Shown here: one piece after another, positions 12,301 to 22,762 of the stretch
How the letters are laid out: each line of letters starts with the position of its first letter
Position numbering within the stretch: the first letter of the stretch is position 1
Source of the DNA: Populus alba
Taxonomy: Eukaryota; Streptophyta; Magnoliopsida; Malpighiales; Salicaceae
Direction of reading: 5' to 3'
Assembly (NCBI RefSeq): GCF_005239225.2
Contig: NC_133301.1
Coordinates: 1,369,001 to 1,433,000, forward strand
Length of the DNA stretch: 64,000 bases
Translations under genes and position numbers: made by a program
Notes under the pieces: generated by a model
Databases searched by the model: none
What the model was told of the DNA's origin: nothing
The model's input: the letters and a program-made list of their open reading frames with translations, nothing else

Positions 12301-13175
12301 TATTGTCACTTTTCCAGTACCTATTGATAGATTTAGACTCTATATCCCTGCAGTTTGGATGCTTGCCCAATGTGCCATTATGGGAGCTGAAAATGCCTAA
12401 CAAATTCAACGCTAGAGACATTGTCTAGTCCTTCCACTACCTCCTAGGATACTGAAGCGTTTGAATTTGATGTACAATGTCATGATTTTCACATGGATCA
12501 TTTATGCTATTCATACTTTCATGGTTCTTGTTAGAGGGTACAGAACCCCATATAAGAGCAACTCCTTAAGGATTCTTGTGCTGTGTTGTTTAGGCTGATT
12601 TTCTTCTTTAAGCCAGTCCTATCTCAGGTGACTTTTTAAGGTTGTCACATGCACTGGTCTCATGTTTTCAAGCCAATACTATCAAGAGAGGCCACATTAT
12701 GCCAAAAGAAAAGTTGATCCTATCCTGCATATCTTAATCCTTGAAGGGTTCTGTGTGAAGGAAATTATTAAAGGAGTTTTATTTGTTTAGCATAACTGTA
12801 GATAGCTGCTACCTTTGCTAAAAAAGGAAAAGGTTTTTATATCCTAGTTGAAATTCACAATTTTGAATAATTTGCCTGCCCTTTCTCTCATGTATAGATG
12901 TCTGTGACTTCGTGATTCTGCCAGTAATTGGATTCATCAGCTGATATATACAGACTATTATGTGCCTATATAATTTCAGATTTGATTCTTTGTTATTCTT
13001 ACTGCTCAGTTCATTGCTGTCTGGCAACTGAGAGGTATTTCTTATCTTCTGATTCTGAAACCAGTTTTACAAATATGCAGGTTCTTTTGTTCATAATAGT
13101 GAAGAAATTCCTATTGATGATGTGGATGAATCGGAACTTGAAGAAGCTGATGACGTGGACACTAAAAAAGAGTAG
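9304..13175 (+). CDS. DBR1: RNA lariat debranching enzyme
   Basis: DBR1 hydrolyses the 2'-5' phosphodiester bond of excised intron lariats in the nucleus. Nine exons join in frame: 9304-9426, 9509-9666, 9749-9870, 10018-10211, 10527-10709, 10817-10935, 11044-11183, 11795-11920 and 13081-13175, giving about 419 residues, the usual plant length. The metallophosphoesterase motifs are all present: GCMHGD with Cys8 and His10, CCGDFQ with Asp39, GGNHE with Asn84/His85, LSHDWP, and SAHLHCKF. The start codon immediately precedes MKIAIEGC, the conserved N-terminus. The C-terminus is acidic, with many Asp/Glu before the TAG stop. Introns 7 (0.6 kb) and 8 (1.16 kb) are much longer than the rest. Knockout of this single-copy gene is embryo-lethal in Arabidopsis (family knowledge). 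The reading frame looks fully functional. Confidence 0.96.
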
Positions 13176-15648
13176 TTCAGAAAGTCACACAATGGTAATG
13201 TATTGTATTACCATTCATCTTTTCTGTCAAAGAACTATCTAACCTAAAAGCTTAAGTTGTTAAGTGAGACCCTAAGATATGATTATATAATTCTCTAACA
13301 TACCACCTCAAGTGAAAGTTTTTTGGGTTAGAAACTTATATGGACCCACACCACTGACATTTTCTTTGCTAAAGCCTTATGATATATTAGCTTGGATGAA
13401 ATATGCCCTATCACTGTCAAATACAACTTATCCATATGCCATGGTGGTTTTTTTTTTCGTGTGATACATGTACTTGATTCAACCACAATCCTAGATAACT
13501 CTCTATAAACTATTAGCTTATATCTCAGTGGATGCTCATTGTTCCCTGTATAGATAGAAAAACATTTGGTACAGGAGTGAATTCATTGATCCCTTTCTAT
13601 GAGTATGAGGTAGGTACTTGGTACACTCCAACTGATGAATAATCCAAAGTTCATGACTCAATATTGTACCTCTTGCTGATGTAAAATGCATATGAAATGA
13701 TCTATAGAACTGTGGCTAAACCTTTTCTGAAAGGCTGTTTGTTTCACTTTTCATGGTGGCTAGGCTTGTACTGGAAGCATGCAGCGAGCAAAGAAGTGGC
13801 TTGCCATTGCCTGTAAATTCAAAAATTGGCCAAATTAGTTGGCACATCAGCCATCACTGGAAACCATCGAAAAAGTCAGCCATCCAGATAACTGCTGGGA
13901 TGAGTCATTCCAGCTCATGATTAATCCAACGTTGGGCAAATATGGTTTTGTTGTTTTGTAATTTGATGCTGCGTGGGCAGAGGGAGAACATGGACTTCAG
14001 CCATCTTGTTCCAATGCAAGAGGGTGGTGGTTTTCTGACAGGCACCATTGTAAGTAAGCTAGTCATGGTGGAAGGAACGACCCAGGCAATGGTCTATGTC
14101 CAGTGCAGAGTCTATGACATTTCAGCCATGGGCGAAGAGGAGAATAACACAAGAAACCTACTAGCTTTTAGCCCTTGTTAGGGGCAATACTTATTGTGCA
14201 ATGCTTGTAATCTTTGGATGTTTGTACTCTTTAACGAATCTCGGTTTTGGTTTAATTGATGTCAAGCAGTATGGATGACTGATGCTGGCTTGCAATTGCT
14301 CAGGGACCACTACTAGATAAGAGTTCGAAGGAAATTTGCTGGTTAGGATTTTGCTTGTCCAGATGACAATAAATGTGTAGGGCAAGAACCAGCCTGGGCT
14401 AGCTTGCTGGTCAGTTAGGGTTAAGATTTATCATGAAACGTTCACGTTCAGGCTCGTGGGCTAGGAGGGCTAACAATCGTCAACTCAGACCTGCCAGGCA
14501 CTCTGTTTTAACTCTGGTCAGTGGTCAGCTAACCTTTCGAGGTTGTGAAGGTTTGTTTTTTAAGTTTGAAGAGATAAATAATTAGTAAATGATTCACTCA
14601 ACATATGGATGGTTTGTGATTTGGGCTGGAAAGGGGTGTGCATTATATTCAAACTTGACAAATTGGAAAACCTTAAAGAAGTCCTAACCTATAAGGATAA
14701 TATCGATTAGGCCCCTAATCTAATTTTTTTATTTTTTTACTTTTATGGTTAGGTTTTTTTCTTTTAATTTTACTATTCAACAACCTATTTTTTTGTTTAA
14801 TCTTATTATATTTGAAATTAAATTGTATAATTTAATTATTTTTTTTATAAGGTTATCATCATTTTATAATCTAAATCACATAATTAATATGTATAATGTA
14901 GCATGGACTAATATATTATATTTCCCTCTTAAACACTCAATGAGTGTGGTAGCTTTTCTTTATTGAGTAATTTTCAAAAATGTATTTTTTTAATATATAT
15001 TAAAAAAAATATTTTTTTATTTTAGTATATTAAAACCATTATAAAAACACTAAAAAAATATTAATTTAATATAATTTTAGGGCAAACACATTTTTAAAAT
15101 GCATTCAAACACAATAATAAACAACCACCACAAATATATGGTTCAGAAGGATTTGATTTAACTGTTAATAATTGTTTTTTAAAGTATTTTTTATTTAAAA
15201 ATATATAAAAATAGTTTTTTTATTTATTTTTTATAATTTATTTTTAATATAACAAGTAAAAACAATTCAAAAATAAAAAAAGTATTAATTTAAAACAGAA
15301 ATCAAATCAAATTTTTCAATAGCGCGTGTTCCCGAAAAACAAACACTACCGATATATAGCTGTGAAAGGAGAGATGAATGGAAGTGTAGAATGTGAACTT
15401 GTGAAGGCTGCAATGGCACCGACACCAATAAGCATGAGGGAATGTGAAGACATAAATAGAGTGATGCTGTCTAACATCCCATCTACCTCATGACAGCGCC
15501 CATCAATGTAAATGCAGCTTTTAATGCAGAGGACACATGATCACACCCTTTTCTCTCTTGAAATGTATCAACGTCAAGCAAGACACGAGCAACAGTGATG
15601 AGTGATTCTGTCTGCAATTTGCCTAAAAAACACTGAAAGAAAATCCTC
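13176..15648. other. Intergenic between DBR1 and peroxidase
   Basis: The first few hundred bases are probably DBR1 3' UTR. An open frame at 13942-14181 has no recognisable similarity and is not called. AT-rich stretches at about 14950-15125 and 15170-15300, with 'aaaaacactaaaaaaatattaattt' phrasing, look like relics of the short AT-rich MITE family seen elsewhere in the window. The last 300 bases should hold the peroxidase promoter, but I see no unambiguous TATA element. Confidence 0.4.
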
Positions 15649-17408
15649 ATGGAGACAGACCCTGTACCTTTTTCTGCAAGACCTCGTTTGTGTAGTTTTC
15701 TGGTTCTTGGTCTCTTATATGCTGTTGCTGTTGCTGTTGCTTCCCCTGCTTCTGCTAGTCTCTTTTTCAACTTTTATGGAGCTTCATGCCCAACTGCTGA
15801 ACTGATTGTTTCAAACACAGTTAGATCAGCTTCCTCTTCAGACCCTACCATCCCGGGGAAGCTGCTTCGTTTGGTTTTCCATGACTGCTTTGTGGAGGTG
15901 AGTCTTTTTCACTTGCTGTGTGTTTTGTGTTAGCTTAATGAGTGCCGGAAAGCAACATTTTCCACCCGGCATTTCACTAATTTCTTCCTTCATGGGGAAG
16001 AATACATGATTGAATTTAGGCTACAAGCTCTTTTTCACCAGTTGTTTAATTGAAAAACGACTTCAGAATCATGGCCATCTAATTAAGTGTTCCTCATTAC
16101 TTTAATCAAAATCCTTACAGGCATTCTGCAACATGATTTTGATGAATAAACAGTTCTTGACTTCTTGATGATTGAAGGGGGAAAAAAAAACTTGAGCTTT
16201 TATGAAGTATAAACTGTCATGTGTCACTTCTTTTAAATCATCAAGGGCTTCTTCGTAGACTCTGCTTGAGTTGTTTTACAACAGGTCATGGATGATTAGC
16301 TGTAATTGGCAACACCATTTGAGGCACTTGGCCGAAGCAACACCAAGAATTCTCTGTTTCTGAAATCATATTCTTATACTACGGAATTGGTGGCTACTCT
16401 TTAATTATAGATAGTTGTCATGGTTACAGGGCTGCGATGCATCTGTGCTGCTGCAAGGAAATGGGACGGAGCGAAGTGATCCAGGGAACAGGTCTCTAGG
16501 AGGGTTTCAAGTTATTGATTCAGCTAAAAGAATGCTTGAAATCTTCTGTCCAGGAACTGTTTCTTGTGCTGATGTTGTTGCTTTGGCTGCTAGAGATGCT
16601 GTCGCCATTGTAATATCTCTCACTGTTACTTTTGTTCCTTGTTGAATTCTATGCTTCTTTTGATCTGTTATTCATTTATGAAGTACATGAACACAGACTG
16701 GTGGACCTCAGCTTCAGATTCCAACTGGTCGGAGAGATGGGAGGGTATCTGCAGCTGCAAATGTGAGACCTAATATTATAGACACGACTTTTACAATAAA
16801 TGAGATGATTAACATCTTCACTGCTAAAGGATTATCTCTTGAAGACCTTGTTGTGCTATCAGGTATGTGATAATTAGTCCAAAACCTCATTCCAAGATTC
16901 TCTTACAACACCGAGCAAATCACCAGAATAAACTAAACTTTCGATCGGTGATAAATGGTTTATTTACCAGGCTTGATGCTTTTGATTTGCAGGAGCTCAC
17001 ACTATAGGATCAGCTCATTGCAGCGCGTTCAGTGATCGGTTCCAAGAGGACTCCAAGGGGAAGCTCACCCTCATCGACACATCTATAGACAGGAATTATG
17101 CAAATGAACTAATGCAAAGATGTCCAGTGGATGCAAGCGCTTCATTAACAGTTGTTAATGATCCTGAAACATCCTCGTCATTTGACAATCAGTACTACCG
17201 AAACCTAGTGGCCCACAAGGGCCTCTTCCAATCAGATTCAGTTCTTTTAGATGACAGAAGAACAAGGAATCTAGTAGAGGATTTTGCAAATGATCAAGAG
17301 AAGTTTTTCCAGAGTTGGAGCCAGTCATTTTTGAAGCTTACAAGCATTGGAGTAAAAACAGGTGAGGAAGGGGAAATCCGCCAATCTTGTTCAATGGCTA
17401 GTGGATGA
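15649..17408 (+). CDS. Class III secretory peroxidase
   Basis: This is a haem peroxidase of the plant secretory pathway that oxidises phenolics with H2O2 in the cell wall or vacuole. Four exons (15649-15897, 16430-16609, 16697-16862, 16993-17408) give about 336 residues. The first 37 or so residues form a signal peptide with a hydrophobic core ([13 protein letters not shown]) ahead of the mature start. Catalytic elements are intact: the distal motif LRLVFHDCF (Arg, His) runs into the first Ca2+ site [25 protein letters not shown] is conserved, and the proximal haem-ligand His lies in [12 protein letters not shown]. Cysteines for four disulfides are present. Three introns at the classical positions fit the family. 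From memory it is most like Arabidopsis PER18/PER46, and PER46 is likewise next to DBR1 there. The exact orthologue is uncertain. Confidence 0.93.
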
Positions 17409-17792
17409 AGAACTTTGAATGAGTTGGTTTTTACGGCAAGCTCCATGGCAGCCCTCTCATTGTTATGAGGAACAGGAAAGAAATCCAGATTCTGCTCTCA
17501 AAACAAGATAGTGCTTCCAAATTTTTGCCAAATAGAGGCATCAAAGCACCTAGCAAGCAACAATGGCTTATAACTACAACCCTTCTGCATTTGTTCATAA
17601 ATGTAGTCATTTGGTTAGGATATGAGGTTGTTTGTGCACTCATTTTTCAATCTTGTTTCTTTAGTTTGATAGGAGCTGTCATGGGCATGGCTGATTTTGT
17701 GTACGGAACTTCATCTGTTTCTATTTTCTTCGAATAATATATGGTGAGGTAAGGATATACGGTAGGCAGAAAATAACTCACCTTCGTAGAAT
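17409..17792. other. Peroxidase 3' flank
   Basis: This probably includes the 3' UTR of the peroxidase gene. Short open frames on both strands show no recognisable protein features. Confidence 0.4.
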
Positions 17793-17807
17793 CAGATGTC
17801 CTTAGCT

Positions 17808-17990
17808 TTTTTTTTTTTTATTTGGATTAAGAAACCTCATTTTTCCCTAAAAAACGTACTTTATGGGTCTAAATGAGCGAATAAAATCTTGGCTATTTGA
17901 GGCTCTTACAAGAAATGCATGTCCTGACTCGAACTCAAGACCTGTTATGCAGATTTCAAGTCATTTATCACCACGCTATACCCTTTGGGA
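17808..17990 (-). mobile_element. tRNA-derived SINE with target-site duplication
   Basis: Read on the minus strand, the element starts at about 17990 with an A-box-like 'tagcgtggtgat' and a B-box-like 'gagttcgagtc', and ends in a poly(A) tail (the poly(T) at 17807-17819). It is flanked by a perfect 17-bp direct repeat, 'cagatgtccttagcttt', at 17793-17809 and 17991-18007. Pol III boxes, an A tail and a long exact target-site duplication together define a SINE mobilised by LINE machinery, and the intact duplication argues for a fairly recent insertion. Confidence 0.85.
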
Positions 17991-18009
17991 CAGATGTCCT
18001 TAGCTTTGC

Positions 18010-18700
18010 TATGGTGGAATTCACGCATCAAGGATGGATCAAAGCATTCCCCATTCCTTGTGTTTGACTGTTTGTCATATGTGTCCCAATGACTTGTGTA
18101 GAAAATGGTTAATAAGCGGGTTATTAGTTAAATTATTTTTATTACAACAGTGTTGTTTTGTTTTTTGTTTAATTGTTTTTAGAATTAATTTGATAAGATT
18201 TAATCACGTTAATGGGTTAACCAGGAGGTTATAGATTAGCCTGACTATATCAAATAAGTTCTACCAGGTTAATAAATTTAAAAAAATAAAAAAAACATAT
18301 ATTATTTAATGTATTTTCTAATAAAAAAATACTTTTAAAAATAATTATTATTGTACTTTTAAATAAGCTCTAAAACATAAATTAAAAATTTTAAAAATCA
18401 ACTTTAAAAAATAAAAAATAAATAAATTTAAAATAATATTATTTTAATAAATAAAACACTCGTAAACTTAAACCGTAATATTTTTATTTAAAAAAAAAAA
18501 AAAAAAAAAAGAAACTGTGGCTCAAGGTTCACCCGACAGGCAGTGTTTATTTTAAAACAACTCTTCCAAGTTCCATCCTCTACCTGTCGTTCCATTTCCT
18601 CTTCTTCATTCTACACCTCTCCCTCACAAACAGTTCAGTTCCCATTTCTAAGCCTCTGATAACCTTCTCTTCCGTCTCCCTCTAACAAAAACCCTTGGAC
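18010..18700. other. Intergenic, AT-rich with MITE-like relic
   Basis: The stretch 18240-18500 is extremely AT-rich, with 'ttaaaaataaaaaataaataaa' style sequence and a poly(A) run, resembling the AT-rich MITE relics elsewhere. Sequence from about 18590 resembles the 5' flank and transit-peptide region of the TIC55 copy that follows, but no intact start codon is convincing. Confidence 0.35.
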
Positions 18701-19298
18701 ATTCAATATATGTAAAGCAGCAGCAAAGGTCCATCAAGTGCCGTGCAGTTACAGATCTTTCAAGTAGCACTCTACCTTCATCAGTTGATGATCAGAGTAA
18801 AGAAGAGGATAATAAGGATCACTTGATTCTTGTGGGTGCTTCTAGTGAGGAGGAAAGGAGATGAGAAAGAGAGGTGGCAGACTATGATTGGACTGAAGAG
18901 TGGTGCCCACTTTATCTTACCAAGGATGTGCCAGATGATGCTCCTTTAGGCCTTACCGTGTTTGATAAGCAGGTAGTTTTGTACTAGACAATGATTGAAC
19001 TTCGCTGTTTTGAAGATAGATGCCCCCACAGGTAAATCTTATCTCAGTGTTTCAAGTTTTCACAGTCTTGTGTTGACTACTAGAGAAGTTGGATCTTGCT
19101 TTGATTTTACTTGTAAGAAAAGAGCATTGGAGTTCTTTTCTTGGTTTCTTGTTTTGATGATCTTATTGTGATTTCTCTTGTTAGGCTTGAGGATTTTGTT
19201 GGATATATAGTGAATTAGCTGGAAGTTCTTGCACTTCATGTTTTGGGCTAGATGAACTGTGGTATCTGTGACCAAGAAACCCTGAAAAACAGAAATAA

Positions 19299-19603
19299 TG
19301 CTCTTGAATTCACAAAGCTTCTCTTAATAGCTTGAACGCCTCTCTTGACAACGCCTTGGTGAAAAGTAAGAGGATGCAACAACACTTTATTGTGACAACA
19401 AATCAGCTGTAGCTATGGCTAAATCATTTCATCACAGCCAAACGAAACATATTGCAATCAAACATAATTTTATTTGAGATTGAGAGTGGAGAAGTAAAGC
19501 TGAAATTTTGCTAGTCTGAAGAGCAAGTATCCGATATTTTCATCAAGGCATTGCCAAGAGAGAAGTTCAAGCTATTAAGAGAAGCTTTGTGAATTCAAGA
19601 GCA
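19299..19603. repeat. 67-bp inverted repeat from Copia RNase H tail
   Basis: Arms 19299-19365 and 19537-19603 are reverse complements over 67 bp, with about five mismatches by eye. They are separated by about 170 bp of RNase H-coding sequence. The right arm is the native orientation and the left arm an inverted duplicate. A transcript through the region could fold into a long hairpin. Confidence 0.8.
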
Positions 19604-19930
19604 TCATCATGTTAAGGGGGAGAATGTTAATGTAAATATGCTGGAAAGCTAGTTTACTAGAGTTAGTTTAAAGCTAACTAGATTTCAATGTGTGTTAAGT
19701 TAAATGTATTATTTTGTCTAAAATGGTAGGGACAAATGGCTGAAATTATGGTAGAAAATGGGCAGTAGGTGCAGCTGAAAGTAGGAAGAAACAAAGCAGA
19801 AAAATCTTTTCCTATGTGTGTGAACTCTCTTCCATTGTAAGCTTTCCTTGTGTGAGTTTTGTACCAGAAATTTTGTGTGCTACATTCAAGTGTTGTTAGC
19901 TGTAGAAATCAACTGAACTACAGCCTAACA
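19299..19930 (+). mobile_element. Ty1/Copia fragment: RNase H end, PPT and LTR
   Basis: From about 19383 the plus strand translates, with disruptions, to the Copia reverse-transcriptase/RNase H C-terminus: DNKSAVAMAKSFHHSQTKH, then 'FIKALPREKF'. A polypurine tract 'aagggggagaa' (19614-19624) is followed by a 306-bp putative LTR, 19625-19930, starting TGTTA and ending TAACA. Just beyond lies 'tgtatcagagcc' (about 19936-19947), like the tRNA-Met primer-binding site normally found after a 5' LTR. A 67-bp piece of the RNase H tail is also present upstream in inverted orientation (19299-19365). The element is a non-functional remnant inside the TIC55 pseudogene intron. Confidence 0.75.
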
Positions 19931-20066
19931 GTTTTTGTATCAGAGCCGGTTGAATTAGCAGCAGCAAATGGTCAGATCAAGTGGAAGTTAGTTATGCAAA
20001 TTAAAGCTTTGGAAAGCGAAGAGGTTAAAAGACTTTGGTGATTCTTTGTGTCTCCAAGTGAGAGAA

Positions 20067-20473
20067 TGTTAGGTTGGTGGAGGCAAAAGACCCCACCTCA
20101 ACCAAACCTACCACACTGAGAAGTGGAAGAAGAATGGAGCCAAAAGTTGATAGAAAACATGGCCGGAAAATGGGCAGAAAGCATGACATGAATTAAGGAG
20201 ATATTTGACCATTACACTATATAAATAGAGGCAAGAACAAGCAGCAGAACAAGAGAATGTGAGTGGGCTGCCAAGACAACAGCTGTCTGGTGTGTGAAGA
20301 GAAACAAATGTGTGTGTGATGGGAGCTGAGTGGATGTAATCCTCCTCAATTGATGATGTGTAAATTGTACCTCTCTCTAAATTTTACCTTTCTCCATCTC
20401 TGATAACAATGGTTGCTCTTTGGAGATAGATAATTCGCCGAACTATTTAAACACTTGTCTTTTGACCTTAACA
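20067..20473 (+). mobile_element. Second LTR-like unit (solo or truncated)
   Basis: A 407-bp block starts TGTTAGG, ends TTAACA, is preceded by the purine-rich 'gtgagagaa', and contains a strong TATA box 'tatataaatag' at 20219-20229. These are LTR features (TG...CA ends with a U3 promoter). Its sequence differs from the LTR at 19625-19930, so it belongs to another element or subfamily. No clear target-site duplication flanks it. Confidence 0.55.
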
Positions 20474-22573
20474 ATTTAGTGTACTTGTTAGGTTGTGGCA
20501 TTAATCACTATAGCACTGAAGTTGAGATTCTTAATGTGGGGAGGCTCCTCATTTCTAATGTACCGATTTAAGCCTTAGCATGGGAAGTTAACTTTTTCTA
20601 GGTTTAGTATTGGATTGTTTCCATGATTTAAAAGAATTTTTGGTTAGAAGATTGAATGCTACTCATTCATGAATCTACATAACTTGTTAAATAAATGCAG
20701 TTTTATATAAACTCTGTTGAATTTGAATGTATGGGGATGCTGTATTTCTGATGCTAAAAAGCAGAAATTCTTGAACATCGGCGGATGTGTTTGCATTTGA
20801 TTGAAAAGATCTCTCAGCTTATTGTGTCTCCTCATGCAGTAGTCTTACTCAAAATGGCTGTGGGAAACCATTTCAAAATAATAGAGTTCCTTAGATATGA
20901 GTTGTAGAGGTGATAAAACTTTGAACTTGGCCCTGCTTGATTTAGGTTAGCTAAACTATCAGAAGGTCAGTTGATAGGTGGAAGGCTTGAATGTCTATAT
21001 CACGGTTGGCAATTTGAGGGAGAGGGTTAACTGTTCCATTATACCTCGGGTCCGTTTCATTGTAAATGCTCTCAGTTTCCATTACATGATATGCTCTCCT
21101 TGTCTTTCTATATCCTAGTTAATGATTACAATTTTCGCTACAGCTTCCTGCAAATGCTAAAATTCCTCTATCAGCTTGTGTCAAAACCTACGAGGTGAGG
21201 GAATTGATATCTCTGAAAACACCACCAAAGGTAAATAAATTTCCCTGGTTTAAGAACTTTGCCAGGCCAGGTTTCTGATACCTGCGATCACTCAATACTT
21301 CTTGAAAATCTGAAGGATCCAGCACATATTCCAGCTCGCATGATAGGACAGACCTGTCGGCAAAAAAGGAGAACGCCCAGCCACTACGTTTTGAGGTGAC
21401 TGAACGTAATGACCGAGCATTTGCAGGGTAATGAGGTGGGGGGAATGCCCAAACATTGCCAAACTTCGTATGGTTTGAAGCCCCATGTATCCTATCCAAT
21501 AACTGAGAATTCTTTGACGAGAAGGGAGTGGAACAGTACTTCACAGACCCTTTTCTTTGCAGACCTACTGGACGAGGAAAATCCATGCTTATTGCGAGAT
21601 TTGGAGGAACAACAAGGCTTCAAATCGCAAACTGGATCTCCGAATGGTTCTTTCATCAGAGGGGCACCTGGTGTTCGAGCAAGATATGGGATTCCGTCAT
21701 CCCAAAATCAGGTTTTAATGAAAGAAAGGTCCCCCGCAGAGAAATTGTACCTAATTTGAGGTCTTCCGATACATGGGTAGCGGAATACAGGAAATGGATG
21801 GACAGAATTGGACACGGAATGCCCTATCATTTCGGGCACAACACCATTTCTTTACCTGAATTGCCTGTTGTCGGAGTACATGCACCAGCTGGTCTTATTG
21901 CTGGAGCTTCAGCTTAGGGTGGTTTTGGGACAATGCACGCTCCCTATTTGACCAAACAATATTTCCGGCATGTAATTCATCGCAAGGCAAGCAGTAGTGC
22001 TCTCTCTGCAATCTCTCTTGCATTGACTGCATTAGCTATTCTAGTGCCTGGAAGGCAGAGGAAAGCCTTCTTATTAGTTTCAACAAGCTTATGCTTGGCT
22101 GGAGTTTAGCATGCCCAACTCTTGTCAAAATGAGCACAACGAATTTCATAAGAACACAGGAGATTCTGAGCCAGCAATCCGTGAACATCTAGTCTGTTTC
22201 TGTAGTTTTAGCAGAGGAAGATGATAGAACAACATTCACAACCTCGTGTATATCATCAAGTGAATTATAGGTGCTCTCGTTCTTGTTTTCTTGTCAGTAA
22301 TAGGAGCTGCAAGTTTGATGTTTCATATTTGGATTGTATCTGCATCATTTTCTGCAAATCATGCAGTTCAAGTGGGTTTGATATAAAGGTTTATGGGCAG
22401 CAAAGAATTTCTCCGAAACCAAGCATATTCAATGCGTATAAATTCTCACAAGAAACAAAATTGAAGATGGCCCACGACTAACTTGGACAAAGTGAGAGTT
22501 GCTGTCGGATTTCTTAATCTCCAAAGCTTCTGGCAGACTCTTAACCTGAACGTCTTAAATTTGTAGAGTAAAA

Positions 22574-22587
22574 TATAAAGCCACGTG
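22574..22587 (+). promoter_or_regulatory. TATA-like box and adjoining G-box of TIC55
   Basis: 'tataaa' (22574-22579) is followed almost immediately by a perfect G-box CACGTG (22582-22587), about 180 bp before the TIC55 start codon. G-boxes bind bZIP and bHLH factors (ABF, HY5, PIF) in light-, ABA- and senescence-regulated genes. That would suit a chlorophyll-breakdown gene, but activity is inferred only from motif and position. Confidence 0.45.
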
Positions 22588-22762
22588 AGAGGAAGATGTG
22601 TGGTCAGGAATGGACAAGCATTTTGCAAGGCAATGGCTAACTGACCCACTGAACTTGCTGTCCCAATATCAATATCAATATCCTCCTCTTCTCCACTGGC
22701 TCCGCTCCTGGATTTTTCTACAGGCCTCTCTTTCTCTCCTCCTCCTTTCTCCTTTCTCCTCC

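Larger units (their letters stand above)
18710..22175 (+). pseudogene. Decayed tandem copy of TIC55
   Basis: Three blocks match the intact TIC55 gene (22763-24889) in order. Exon 1 (about 18720-19030) has the [19 protein letters not shown] region and the first Rieske half (RCPHR), but TGA in 'aggagatgagaa' and a later TAG interrupt it. Exon 2 (about 20945-21029) has the [12 protein letters not shown] half and then a stop. Exon 3 (about 21145-22175) has frameshifts and stops, including TAG in the C-terminal region. The longest surviving frame, 21528-21917, still reads [23 protein letters not shown] and [10 protein letters not shown]. Intron 1 is swollen to about 1.9 kb by Copia fragments. The gene cannot make a full protein. 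It is a local duplicate that decayed before or after the retrotransposon arrived. Confidence 0.9.

Noticed and set aside
13942..14181. 79-residue plus-strand frame downstream of DBR1
   Set aside because: It has no recognisable motif and no exon partners, and lies in the 3' flank of DBR1. It is more likely UTR or spacer.
21409..21759. 116-residue frame overlapping TIC55-like sequence
   Set aside because: It is a mixture of shifted frames of the TIC55 pseudogene exon 3, not an independent protein.
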